Shown: in pieces, positions 36,862 through 48,400 of the stretch | Position numbering within the stretch: the first letter of the stretch is position 1 | How the letters are laid out: every line of letters starts with the position of its first letter | Program-made: the position numbers and the translations under genes | From: Wallemia ichthyophaga EXF-994 | Taxonomy: Eukaryota; Basidiomycota; Wallemiomycetes; Wallemiales; Wallemiaceae | Reading direction: 5' to 3' | DNA length: 64,000 nucleotides | Assembly: GCF_000400465.1 (NCBI RefSeq) | Contig: NW_008806288.1 | Coordinates: 205,603 to 269,602, forward strand | Notes under the pieces: generated by a model | Databases searched by the model: none | The model's input: only the letters and a program-made list of their open reading frames with translations | Told to the model about the DNA's origin: nothing

Positions 36862-38394
36862 TCAAGCCCTTCTAGAACCTTGGGCACCTAGAACGAGAGT
36901 TTTCTTCTTCTTTTTCTTCCCAGCGCCAGCAGAAGAAGTAGCACTGCCACTAACATTCTCATGCGAATGAGAATTCTGCTCCTCCAACGCCCTGTTCCAC
37001 TGTAAATCAAAAGATTCGATATCCTCTCTGCGCTGACTGCCATTAGTATCAGAACAGGAGAGGGCGGTTGCGAAAGAACCACCCCACGGCGAAGCAGCCG
37101 AGCTAGAAGCAGCAGCAGAACTAATAGCGAGAGCATGATTAAGCTGACTCTCCTCATCCTCCTCCTGCGCCGAGCGGGTGGACAACATCTGCGGGAAGCT
37201 ACTAGCGGAGAGAGCCTCAGTCTGCCTCGCTACGCGTTCACTCTCTTCCACATCCGCCCTCCTGCGCGCCCGCCTAGACTCTTGATCCTCTTTGCGCTGT
37301 TTCGCCATTCTTCTCCGTCTGCGCTGAAGGAGGGGTTCCTTGAAAGCGTCGAGTGTAGCGTCGTCCACGACACCCTCGAGCGACGTCTCCACGAAAATAA
37401 TCTCGCATCCGAGGGGGAGGTGAGCGAGATATTTGCAGCGCCGCTGCAGGTGTGCGTCGACAATGCACTCGTGCGTGTGCTCCACGCGCAGCGTCACATG
37501 CGGTGGAAAGGCAGCATAAGCACCGTAATGCTGCAGCAGCATGCGCGAGTCAAGTGTGTGCAGAAACACAGGCAAACCCTGACTCGACTGGTAAAAGAAG
37601 TAGTCGGGTGTGTGCGCCGACGGAGTGTAGGGTGGGCGGTGAGTGAGTTGCGTATGGAGTACTTGCTGGTGGGACTCGTGTTGATGCGCAGACGCTGGCG
37701 TCGCGTTTGTGGCCGCGTGCAGCGCGTCGACCACCCGAGCACTCGCGTCGTCCATGTACATCTGTGTGAAAGTATCGCCAGCGCTGCGATCCCGCGCGCG
37801 TTGTAGGGCGTGGATGTCGCGCGTGTATAGCTGCGATACTGTCGATGGAGTGGCGTGCATCGTTTTGGCAAATGTGAAGACATCGGGGATGAACGAAGGT
37901 GGCATGTCCTGCGGCCGGACAAGCGAGGACGGGTAGAGGTGACCAGTGGGCAGGGCCAGCTGGCTATGTAGTGGCTTGCGTAAGAGAGTGAGGTCTATTG
38001 TGGATGAGGATGGCAGTATGGGCTGCAAATGCACGGGTTTAACCTGCTTCAAGTAGAAAACATCGCCGCAGACAGCGCATTTGGTGTATTTTGGATTGTC
38101 GCTGCTGGCCAGATGCTGGCTGTGGATGGTGTTAGATAGTGTTCGATGAGGTTATACGATATCGACACACAGAAGACACGGGAGGCAGAAGATATGGCCG
38201 CAGAGAAGCATCCTAGGGGCGATAAGAGCGTCTAAGCAAATCGGACACGTCGTGGGTGAGGCATGCTCGTTGAAGGAGTCCAAAGGGCTGATTGTGGGTA
38301 CTATAACCTGGAGAATGTGGTTCCAGTGGAGAGTAGCGGGAGTAGAATCCGCACTAAGGATGAATCTGTAGCTGTTGAACACGAATTCACGCAT
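36862..38394 (-). CDS. MAG2: RING-finger protein of the RNF10/MAG2 family
   Basis: Two exons on the minus strand, 38394-38171 and 38119-36862, about 493 residues. The RING is built across the join: CPICLDALIAPRM, CGHIFCLPCL, and CAVCGDVFY from exon 2, preceded by YRFIL and HWNHILQVIVP, the family signature. Yeast Mag2 and human RNF10 are E3 ligases; RNF10 ubiquitinates 40S subunits in stalled initiation. A Gln/His-rich middle and a Lys-rich end (KKKKKK) follow. The N-terminal region before YRFIL is much shorter than in most relatives; no upstream exon could be supported. Confidence 0.82.
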
Positions 38395-38437
38395 GGATGC
38401 GTGTGGAGGTGGTGGCGGTTGCAAATAGACGGTCACG

Positions 38438-38821
38438 ATGCACTCACCGTACAAGGCCCGTGTGAGGCACTATACGGATAGTGGGGATGGGAGGCCTAGT
38501 GCTGCTGTTACACCGAAAAAAGAGATAGAAAATCGCAAGATAGCGGATTTAGAGATAAGCAACCAGGCGTTGTTGACAATCAACAAGCAGCTCGAGCAGA
38601 CACGCAAGAAGCACTTAAAGGAGATAAAGGACCTGAAGGAGCAGCTCGCCCAGCTACAGCAGCAGCGGAGATCACCCAGTCCATCTTCGCTTATTGATGG
38701 CGTTGAGGAGGAGGACGCGGATGACAGCATCGAGAATGATAACCAATTCAATAAGATACGGTGGTCGATACAGGATCTGATAGAGCAGGGGAGAGATGCT
38801 CTGGGTGTTGAGAATGTCTAA
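38438..38821 (+). CDS. Small conserved fungal coiled-coil protein
   Basis: Single exon, 127 residues. A segment ENRKIADLEISNQALLTIN followed by a Lys/Glu-rich heptad region predicts a parallel coiled coil; this KIADLEISN-type block is found in small uncharacterised fungal proteins. The C-terminus is acidic with a short DLIEQGRDAL helix. The start codon is 43 bp from the divergent RING-protein start. The molecular function is unknown. Confidence 0.7.
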   Translation: MHSPYKARVRHYTDSGDGRPSAAVTPKKEIENRKIADLEISNQALLTINKQLEQTRKKHLKEIKDLKEQLAQLQQQRRSPSPSSLIDGVEEEDADDSIENDNQFNKIRWSIQDLIEQGRDALGVENV

Positions 38822-39451
38822 ATTTTCACTGCTCAGCTTTTGAAGATTTGAAATTCCTTCTTGATTTACACCAACGACGACGAATAACAGATATCCATTC
38901 AAGATATATCCAATAGACTGTGAGTGATGGTAGTGCGTTGCAGGTTGCTGGCTGCCGCTAGCTGCTGCTGGCCACCCACTGGCTACACGATGAATACAAT
39001 GTATCAGGCAAGTTCACACTGAATCAAATGTGATGACATACGCATCTTTATTCAAACTGATTAAAGCAGCAGCTCTAGCTGTAGCCTGTGGCCTGTAGCC
39101 TGCAGCGATAGCTAACACCGACTAACGCAGATACTCACAGATCCATGTACTTTTAATTGATGACCATTGCCTTTTATTCGACTCGATGTGAATGTCAAAC
39201 CCGTCAAAACTATCCAAATTTTGGGCTATCCAACCCAATTTTAGGCTGAAACGGCGGGAACATTGAAGCTGTGACTAACGGAGGTGGTGAATTAACTTTG
39301 ATCTCATTCTCTGTAAATTGCAGCAACATGTATTCTAATCTTATTTATTCTGAATCAAGTCTTCGCAAATGTGCTCATCCAACTGAAATAAAGTCAATAG
39401 ACTGGTAAATCACTTCGTTTTGAGTGTAAGCGTGAACACTTTTCCTGCTTT
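38822..39451. other. Gene-poor stretch with GC-rich CTG/CAG tracts
   Basis: No supported gene on either strand, apart from a possible last exon of the small gene at 39452-39715 (minus strand, acceptor TTTATTTCAG near 39385, then a short open frame to a stop). Two imperfectly complementary GCTG/CAGC-rich patches lie at about 38940-38990 and 39064-39110, the second with TAGCCTG repeated. Confidence 0.4.
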
Positions 39452-39715
39452 TCAAGTCTCGTGAGCCTGATAGGACGTATCTGATAGATTCGCAATTGTG
39501 AATCTCTCGCCTGACGGCCTGTCCATGTCTTTCTTATGAAAGCATCCAGTATGGCACTCTTTCCGTTTAAATTCAACTGTGTTGGGGTCAAAAGCGGGTC
39601 TTATCTTGAGCTCGCTCTTTGTGATGGCGTAGCAGTCCTCTTGCTGGTAGCAGTACTTAATCACCGAGTCAAGGTTTGAGCACAGCTCTACTAACTGCTC
39701 ATCGATATCTACCAT
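39452..39715 (-). CDS. Hypothetical small protein
   Basis: Open frame of 87 codons starting ATG at 39715. It has five cysteines, including a KECHTGCFHKK segment, but I recognise no family. A TATA-like ATATATATA lies about 105 bp upstream (39818-39830). A donor-like GTGTTC and an acceptor TTTATTTCAG downstream would allow a short extra 3' exon in another frame. It sits in the least gene-dense part of the window and may be a decayed gene. Confidence 0.3.
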   Translation of the reverse strand: MVDIDEQLVELCSNLDSVIKYCYQQEDCYAITKSELKIRPAFDPNTVEFKRKECHTGCFHKKDMDRPSGERFTIANLSDTSYQAHET

Positions 39716-40301
39716 GAAGAAATTCTAGAATAATGTGTTTTCTTCGGGCCCTTTTGGTTGGTTGAAGATTTTCCCTTGCTTGAGTGGCCTTGGTTTCGGT
39801 AGACTATTATTAAATAAGATATATATAGAATGTAGCGGTGCTCTCATTAAGTCGAGATATTCGCCGATGTACTAGCCATATCAGCTACTGTACCCTCTTC
39901 CAAGGAAAACCCGAAAACTTTGTAGCTTATTGAATTTAATTGGTCATTTTATCAATATTGATCGAATTCAGTAACAAAAACATCTGAATCTGCACGCTGA
40001 GTGACGAAAATCTTCTTTTGTTTACATTAAATTACCCCATAGTCACGCGAAACATTCGAAGCTTCCAAGTCTTTTTTTTTTTGCGCAGTTATTTGATTGG
40101 ATAAAGGTATTGGACAGACGTATGCGTATTCTGTGGGCATCTACTGGCAATGAAACACATGTACAGCCTTATCGACCTCTATTATGACATGATATACGTT
40201 CGTTAACTTTAATTTACAACAAAATACATATATGATGCTTGTTGCTTGAGCATATCTCTGTCCTAGTTTACTGTCTTTGAAAATCCATTCCTTGGTTTAA
40301 C
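39716..40301. other. Gene-poor AT-rich stretch
   Basis: No open frame with family similarity on either strand. Contents: the TATA-like element near 39820, a homopolymer run of T near 40071 and otherwise plain AT-rich sequence. Confidence 0.45.
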
Positions 40302-40647
40302 TCAATAAGTAATCTTCAAGCAGCTATGTGCTGCTGGCTGCTTGCGTTGCTTATCCTTGAGGAACATATCTCCGAATTTCTTAGCGCTCTCAATCATCAT
40401 CCCAATGCCCTGTTTCACTGATGGTGCCAATCGTTTTTGTCCGTCCTGCAAAAAATGAAAGGGTGCTGAATGTTATTATTTGCACCATCATAATCTCGGC
40501 CATGCTTTCTCATCCGTGAAAATTCCCCTCAATACGCATCCCAAACTCCATATGTCGCACTTTGTCGAGTATCCAGTCATTCCAACTGAGTCTATTACTT
40601 CAGGCTGCGCTGTCATACGCGTTACGCTCGAATGATAATCATTCACC
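40302..40647 (-). pseudogene. Protein-kinase-like relic (MAPKKK-like)
   Basis: Minus-strand frame from about 40647 to 40501 reads MTAQPEVIDSVGMTGYS then KCDIWSLGCVL, clearly kinase subdomains VIII-IX. The GTVFWMA block normally before PEV is missing, and the frame stops soon after. A second block (40445-40302) after a TTTTTTGCAG acceptor reads DGQKRLAPSVKQGIG and then a Lys-rich tail. The upstream kinase lobes are absent because the next gene begins at 40852. I read it as a truncated, decayed kinase gene; a very short functional gene cannot be excluded. Confidence 0.5.
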
Positions 40648-40851
40648 ACTCTCAGGCATCTAGTATAAAATCCCCTTCATGTGGCACCGGTATTGGTACC
40701 ATACGCAGCAGAATCTATTCACCTGTCGAACCTGCCATACACAACACATTCCAATTGCCCTCGAAATCGACGAACAAATTACTGCTTTGAGATATCTGTG
40801 TCACACACTGCTATCGTCGAGGTAATCACAACTTCTTTATCCGTAACAGCC

Positions 40852-41891
40852 ATGCTATCCTACGCGTGTTTATCTCTCGCGCTTCTTTTAAGTGCAAACG
40901 TAAAAGCACATGGAGACGTTGACCCAGATACTCCTGATAACTACATTTCCCAGCATGTGAGTTTGGTGTTGGTGTCAGTGCGCATCATCAACTCACTCAC
41001 CTTAGATGGCGTCAGAGCACCATATAAATGGTTTTGATTTGGTTTCTTTTTTTAAGCTCCACGATTTAGACAGAGATAACCTCCTCACTGCTCCTGAAAT
41101 TGAAGCCATTTACGGTTTACATCATTATGAGTCCACTGGTAACTCAGTCTCTGATAAAGAGCACGATATCAAAGTCAATCAGGTCGTCAATCGTGTTCTT
41201 GAGTCGCTTGATGATAATAATGACGGTGTAATTACCCTCCGTGAGTTTAAAAACGGCGGTGATAACGGTTTGCCTTCATTCCCCGAGCTGGGTGGCTTAG
41301 GACATCATTATGGTGGGTTTTAGTGCTACCATTCCCCTCTCTAATCCTATCCAGATGAGGAAAGCGAATACTTTATCCACCACGAGGAAAAGTATCACGC
41401 AACTCCTGAAACTCAGACAGATGAATCTTACAACCACCCAGAGGACCTTAAGCACTTTGCTCACCACGATCAAATCGACAAAGACGAGGATAGCAGGGAT
41501 GCTCAGTTCCTCAAGTCAGAATCACTCGACCATGACGCACACGACGATGGAATTCAGCACATCAAAGACGATAGCGGCAATGAGCCTCAGTTGCTTAAAA
41601 ACGATATACCCCAAGATGTCCAGAATCATGATAAACCGTTTGAACCCCTCGGCACGGTCACCGGTGCCGATAATCTAAACAAGATGCACCAACTAGTCAA
41701 ACAGGCCAAAAATTCCGGTCAATCGAGATGGGGAGATGGTTCCAACGGATATGCCCAGCCAAAAACACACGCAGACAAGGCTTCTCGGTGAGTGACCTCA
41801 TTAATTTATTCATTTGATTGCTCATCGGCATATTAGGAAAAATTTGCCTTATAAATATAGATTATCGAGGCCATACAACCGCGAGCTGTGA
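40852..41891 (+). CDS. SSP120: EF-hand secretory-pathway protein, SSP120-like
   Basis: Four exons: 40852-40956, 41006-41312, 41355-41787, 41837-41891; about 299 residues. An N-terminal signal peptide is evident (MLSYACLSLALLLSANVKA). Two EF-hands: DLDRDNLLTAPEIE and DDNNDGVITLREF. The rest is rich in His, Asp and Glu and ends in a basic KNLPYKYRLSRPYN segment supplied by the last exon, like yeast Ssp120 and CREC/nucleobindin-type calcium proteins of the ER-Golgi. The last exon is only 55 nt. Confidence 0.8.
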
Positions 41892-41985
41892 GCAGATGTA
41901 GCGTGGGATACGAGGAACATTGTAATTGAAAAATTTTGATTTATGTAGTTGATTTGTCTGACTTCGCGCTTGCGTCACATCACCC

Positions 41986-44184
41986 ATGCCACAGCAAGGA
42001 AGTTATCCAGTAGGACCAGAAACAAAGCCAGAAGGCGAAGGAAGGTGCGTGTGGGGTGCTCTGTGTCTGTGTACCTGCTAACACTACTCCACAGACCAAG
42101 AAGATACTTTGGCAACAAGCCAGATGAGCCATTGCCAACGTGCCCAGCGGAAGGCGTACACACACTTTATGACATTATCCAGTACTGCGGCCGTGTTCAT
42201 GGCGAGAGAAACGCCATCGCTTACCGTGACCTCATCAAGGAGCATGTCGAGGAGAAGGAGGTCCAAGGCCCAGATGGGAAAAAACACCCAAAGAAATGGA
42301 CTTACTTTGAACTGAGCGAGTTCAAGTGGCTCACCTGGCCTCAGATTCTCAAAAAGGTTGAAAATATTGGCTCTGGTTTGGCTAATTTGGGTTTGAGTAA
42401 GGAGACGATTTTCAACATCTACGGACAAACAGCAGCCAACTGGCAAATCATGGCGCACTCGTGCGTTAGGCAGAATGTCCCTTTCTGTACCGCATACGAT
42501 TCACTTGGCCCTTCTGGATTACAGCACTCGTTGTCTGAGCCAGATGTTGTCGGTATGTTCACCAACGCTGATCTTCTCCCAGTGGTTTCTAGTGTGAGTT
42601 TACAGCTTATCATTTGCGCAACTCCCACTCAATCACCGCTCACAGGTCATCAGTGAGACACCGTCTGTCAATATCGTAATTTATGACGGCGTAGCGGACG
42701 AGGAGCAGATCAAGAAGCTGCAGTCTATCGAACGCACTGGCGGCGAAAAGCTCAAGGTTATCCACATGGACGAGGTTGAGAAAATCGGCTCAGAGAAGCC
42801 AGTCGACCCAAAACCGCCACACAAGGATGACACTGTCACCATCATGTACACTTCAGGCTCCACTGGTGCACCTAAAGGCGTTGTTCTCACCCACGAGAAC
42901 CTCGTCTCGGCCGTCGCTGCCGTCATCAAGATGTTAGGGCACCACTTAACAAAGGACGATACCTTCCTCGCATACCTGCCATTAGCTCACATTTTGGAAT
43001 TTATCGTAGAACTGCTGATCATGTTCGTCGGTATGCCTATTGGATATGGTCGCGTCAAGACCCTCACCGACCAGTCTATGCGCAACTCCAAAGGCGACAT
43101 CCAGGCATTTAAGCCATCTATCATGATCGGTGTTCCAGCTGTGTGGGAATCTATCCGCAAGGGTATCCTCGCAAAGGTTGGGCAGCAAGGTGCGCTCAAG
43201 AAGAATATCTTCAGCGGTGCTATGGCATTGAAGAAGACATTCGGTGGTAAGATCCCTCTCGTAAGCTCTCTCACTGATGCGGTTGTTTTCAAGGCGATCA
43301 AGCAGCAGACAGGGGGGAGATTGCGTCTTACTCTTTCTGGTGGCGCTGCTCTCAGCAAAGACACGCAAGAGTTCTTGTCTACGGCGCTAGTTACTGTGTT
43401 GCAGGGCTATGGTATGACTGAGAGTTGCGGTATGTGTGCTATCTTGCCACCTGAATTCATGCAGTACAATGTTGTCGGTGTGCCTGTCCCCGCTGTCGAA
43501 ATTAAGCTCGTTGATTGCCCAGAAGCCAACTACAAGTCTTCGAACAACCCGTCACAAGGCGAAATCTTTATCAGGGGTCCTTCCATCACTAAAGGCTACT
43601 TCAAGAGACCTGATGTAGACAAGGAGGTGTTTGTTGGAGATGGCTGGTTCAGAACTGGTGATGTTGGACAGTGGAATGTGAGTGTTGGTAATTATAGTGA
43701 CTCACCTCTTTAACTCGGTTTACAGGCTGATGGTACACTTTCAATCATCGACAGAATCAAAAACCTCGTCAAGTTGCAGGGCGGTGAATATATTGCACTT
43801 GAGAGACTCGAATCGCAGTACAAGTCGTGTCCATTAGTTGGGAACATCTGTGTGATTGCAAACAACAATGCTAAGCAGCCAGCGGCGGTTATTGTGCCGA
43901 ATGAAGCGCACTTCAAGGCCTTTTTGAGTGAGAAGGGGATCGGAAATGCTAGTGACATTGGGTCATCGTTGCAGGACATGCAAGTCGTCAAGGCATTCAC
44001 CGCGGAGGTTAATCAAGGCGGCAAAAAGGCTGGGTTTAAGGGCATGGAGTTGCTCGAGACTGTCATTCTCACCCTCGACGAATGGACTCCTCAGTCTGGC
44101 CTCGTTACTGCTGCTCAGAAGATTCAACGTAAGGCCATCGAGAAGCAATACGCGGAGCCTATTAGCAAGTTTTACAATCACTAA
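41986..44184 (+). CDS. Long-chain fatty-acid-CoA ligase (FAA type)
   Basis: Four exons, 41986-42044, 42095-42593, 42646-43677, 43726-44184, about 682 residues, the usual size of FAA1/FAA4. It activates long-chain fatty acids with ATP and CoA. The AMP-binding loop is YTSGSTGAPKGV; other adenylate-forming motifs are GYGMTES, GWFRTGDVG and DRIKNLVKLQGGEYI (fatty-acid signature). No peroxisomal PTS1 tail (ends KFYNH), so a cytosolic or lipid-droplet/ER enzyme is likelier. Confidence 0.93.
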
Positions 44185-44221
44185 TGAAATTTCTTTCATG
44201 TCTATATGAAACTGGAGGAAA

Positions 44222-44336
44222 CTTGAGACACATAACACATAGCACATAGCACATCTTAATCAACTCAACGATCTTAAACCAACTAAATGAAAATATCTCA
44301 TCTCATTCTACATATCACATATCACATATCACAAAC
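44222..44336 (+). repeat. ACATA/ACATAGC short repeats
   Basis: Between the convergent acyl-CoA ligase and GNAT-Mss4 genes: runs of ACACATAGC-like units (about 44228-44255) and of CACATAT units (about 44310-44332). Simple repeats in a 3'-3' spacer, no function proposed. Confidence 0.6.
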
Positions 44337-44361
44337 AAATCTTGTCTTGATACATGTCTCT

Positions 44362-45418
44362 TTATTCGTACAAAACTCTCTTCATGTCTATCCAGCAGCC
44401 TGAATTGTCGACCCAGCCGAGACTGCCGATTTCGCATTCACCGCAGGCGAGAAATTTGGAAACGTTGGCGGGAGTTCCCGGAGCAATTTTGGAGAAGGTG
44501 ATGTTTTCGAAAGACATTGGACTAGGCAGTCTCCAAGCTTTGGTCATATGTGGTGGGGGTAGAGAGGGGTGAGAGAACTCCTTGTTTGGGAGGAGTATGC
44601 TGAGTGGGTGGACAGTATCGAGATCTTTCAGTTCAGCTTCGCGTGCGAGAAAGACGAGTGACCTGCATCCGTCGCGAGGACAGCGGGCGTTACGTGAATT
44701 TTTCAACTCACTGACGAACGCGTCGTAGCTGCTGTGATCAGTGAATGGGGTGAGAGTAAGAGGGGACGGCTTTGGTTGTGGTTTGTTGAGAGCAGCGAGT
44801 ATATCCGCCTGTGAGAGTGTAGGTCGTCTCTGCGGGATGATGTCATAGACGAGCTCAAACAAATCACTCTGGCGTTTATCGCCATCTTCTGCCTCCTTGG
44901 TAAGCTTGAATTTGAAATGCTCGAAGAATGGTACGCGCTGTTTGCGTGCGTGGACTACAGCCCTGTTGTAGCTCGATTCATCGAGTCTGCGCATGTATTC
45001 CGCGAAAAGCTTCTCGGGGATGTGGCTGTCACGGTGCTGTGGATGCACAGATAGCGAGTGTATACAGACTGTGTGGCCAGATGGGTCGTGTGCGGTGGAC
45101 AGTGCATCGTCATTTGAAAGCGTGCCTGAAACGTATCCAAGTAGACCTTTGGTGCGTGGCTGCGAGAAAATCCCCAGAAACAAATCACAGGCGTATCTAT
45201 GTCGATATTCTAGTTGATCGTGGGTTGTAACCAAGTCTCCATCGTCTGCGCTGGCTGTGAGATTCTGGGTGAGAAACGCGGAGGGACGAGAGATACTCAC
45301 AAGCAGCTTCAATTTCATAGGCAGCAGCTACCTCCTCCTTCTCAAGCCTATCGATTATATAATTATCATCAAACATTCGAGTCTTGTTGGCTGTTTGAGT
45401 TGTACGACCATCACCCAT
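44362..45418 (-). CDS. GNAT acetyltransferase fused to a Mss4/Dss4-like domain
   Basis: Two exons on the minus strand, 45418 (or 45376) to 45301 and 45254-44362, about 336 or 322 residues. The N-terminal half is an arylalkylamine-N-acetyltransferase-like GNAT domain: YRHRYACDLFLGIF, then CIHSLSVHPQHR at the acetyl-CoA loop, then VPFFEHFKFK. The C-terminal half matches Mss4/Dss4 (Rab-binding zinc fold): CPRDGCRSLVFL, FENITFSK and FLACGECEIGSLGW, with the zinc Cys pairs. Mss4 proteins stabilise nucleotide-free Rab GTPases. Both halves sit in one frame of exon 2 with no stop. The start codon is 12 bp (ATG at 45418) or 54 bp (45376) from the divergent RhoGEF ATG. Confidence 0.82.
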
Positions 45419-45430
45419 CTACACGCAGAT

Positions 45431-48400
45431 ATGGCTGGTCCACCACTGCCACCAAAACCACGCCAATATTCTAGCACCATCGACGATAAGTTCGCCGATG
45501 TATACAACAGCCTCAACAAACTCACCCACAATCGCAATTACTCGCAGTCGACCAGAGATAGTATTTATAATCTCTACGGCGATAGCTTCGGGGGATATGG
45601 CAGCTACGATAACCTTGATAACCGCGATATGCACGATAAATACTCTGATACTGAATACAGTCCCGTAAATCCAAATCTGTCTTCCATGCACCAGCAACAT
45701 CTCGTCGTTGGTTCTCATCCTGCCGCTGTTGATCCAGCAAACAGAAGAGCCGCCGTATTGCCCCCTCCAAGGGACTCCAGGCAGCGTAATCTATCACCCG
45801 TTTCCGCTCAAAGGGCGGTCCCATCGCGTCAGACGCTTTCGAATACGCAGCCCACCGACCCGAGCACCGATCACTCCACTCTCTACTCTCCGTCTTCGTT
45901 TCTCACCTCAGAGCAGCCGTATCAGGGGAATCCTCTGCCATCCCCCCTCACTGGTCCCTCGGCACAAGACAACGTATCTACATACTCCCCTCAGAAAAGC
46001 CCTAAGTTGAGGCCTTCGAGTGTGCGAGAAAGGGCTAGCTACACTCCACTCCCCCACGAGGTGCTTGCTAGAGAGGATCCCTATGCACATCTACAGCAGC
46101 CTTACAATAGCCCTCTGGCTCACATTTCAACGGACTCTTTCAGCTCGCCTGGAACTTCCATTCAACAGGCCCCGTCTCTCTATCCTCCAACTTCCACTCC
46201 ATCTACCCCCCAATCAAGACCTCAGCCATTTAGTTACCCCTCCGTTCAGGCTCAGTCGTCTATGCATAATGCTCAATTGCAGTCGTACGTCCAATCAAAA
46301 GCAATTGCATCTCCGAAAAAGAACACACCTATCAATAAAGGGTTGAATAGACGCACGATGGACACTTCTTTCCCTGACGACGAGTATGCTGAAGCTTACT
46401 ACGATGAATTGCAAGACGATGAGTTGCAAACGGGCTTAAGGGGTTTCAACATATATTCCATCGTTAAGCCACATCTCCTCAAAGATCTCGCTGTTCAGTT
46501 CAAGGATAATGTTGTCAGAGGTACACACGTCAAAGGATCTGTGCCTTTTGATATGTCTTTCACTGGGAAAGATGTTGTCAACACCATCCGCGATCTATTT
46601 CCAACCGTCGTGAAAAATTCTTCTGTTTCTAGATCCCTAGCAGTGCAAGTCGCGAGAACTTTTCAGTCCCAGCTCTATTTTTTTGAAGTTGAGTTTAATA
46701 TGATTCTCGTGTCTGACGATGTACAAGAGATATTCATCTTTCCGGATGAAGTGGGTTTACAGGGCGCTGGAAGTGACGAGATCCCAACTGGTGTGTTTAT
46801 TGCGTTGACTCCTTGTTACAGGTGAGTGGCTCGCTTTTCACTACATTTAACATCTTACATGTTCAGTTTGATGTGTCCTGGTGACGAAACATGCTATTCG
46901 TACAGCTGTCCTTACAGAGCAAAGAAGGTGGGTGCGAAGATGAATGTGTTAGGTATCGAACATCATTCTAACACGCACTAGGCACTCCATCTCGTTTCAG
47001 CCACACAAATTCCAAATATAGAAGAAATCATCGACGAGGAGTTTAAGGTGGGTATATATAATCTCGCGTATCGCTCTTTTCTGAGTCTATGTAGGACTGG
47101 ACTGAGCGGGTCGAGCCAGAGATACTCGTCACGCTCGACGACCAGGAACGCGAACGCCAATCAGTCATTCAACAGGCTTTGGAATCGGAAGTACAATATT
47201 TAGAGGCGCTGGATACGATAGAGTCGCTCTACATTGAGCCACTTCGCATGGTGAAACCTTCAATCATTCCACTTGAACGATTAGAATCCTTCATTGAAGC
47301 TACTTTCGCCGGTTTATTAGCATTGAGGGAGTATAATCGTCGTTTAGTGGAACAATTCAAGATACGACAAAGAGAGCAGTCAGGATTACTCGAAGCCGCC
47401 GGTGATATCTTCCTCAGCTCATTCATCGAATGGCAAGACTGCTATCCAGATTATGTTGGCAGTTTGCCAACGATAGAGAGTATGATTCGGGAAGAACAAG
47501 AACTGAATGGGAAGTTTAGGGACTTTTTGATGGAGTGCGAACGCAAACCTGAGTCTCAAGGGATGGACCTCATAACACACTTGCAGAGACCGGCTCACAG
47601 ACTGAGCAGATATGCAGTATACCTTAATGCCATACTTAAAGAAACACCTGAAGGACATACTGACTGTGGATATCTTGTCGAGGGAATGAAAGCAGTGAAA
47701 AGATTGACAGATATCGGTACTCTAGTCTTATGGCAACATTCTGATCCAAACCATAGTAATATACAAGGATGGACCGATTTAGTAGAGCCTGAGGTCATAA
47801 TGTCGCTAGACAAGAAAGAGATAGAGAGACAAAACAACATATTTGAGCTAATTCGAACAGAGATGGGCTACGTTAAAGATCTTGAGAGGTTCACAAAGGT
47901 GTTCATTAGACCTTTACGTGATGCGAAAGATTCAATTATACCAAACTATAGGATAGATCACTTTATTTATGAGGTCTTTGGAAACCATGTCGATTTGTTC
48001 GAACTACACAACTCATTTATAAAACAACTACACAAAAGACAGAGGGAACAGCATCCCATTATAGATTCGATTACTGATTGCGTCCTCTCAATTGCGCTCA
48101 ATTGGGGTGAAGCATACGAAACTTATTTGCCGCATTACCCCTATGCCAAGAATGCTTACGATGAAGAAATAATGACTAACGAGAAATTTGTTGAGTTTGT
48201 CTCAGCTTGTCGAAGGTTACCTGAGTGTAGAAGACAGGATTTGTCTGCGTTTCTCTTTCTCCCGCCTCAGCGTCTGCCAAGATATCCACTCTTGCTTGGT
48301 GATATAGTCAAGCATACAAAACCAGACCATCCTGATAAGCTGAATATTGAAGACGTGATCGAGCTCATCAAGTCTAAGATCAAAGAGATCAACGCTAATG

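Noticed and set aside
38455-38520. Extra upstream exon of the RING gene on the minus strand
   Set aside because: It would need removal of the REFVFN segment that matches the family, and no ATG could be found for it.
38940-39110. Inverted GCTG/CAGC patches as a transposon end pair
   Set aside because: The match is imperfect and low in complexity, with no target-site duplication or transposase between them.
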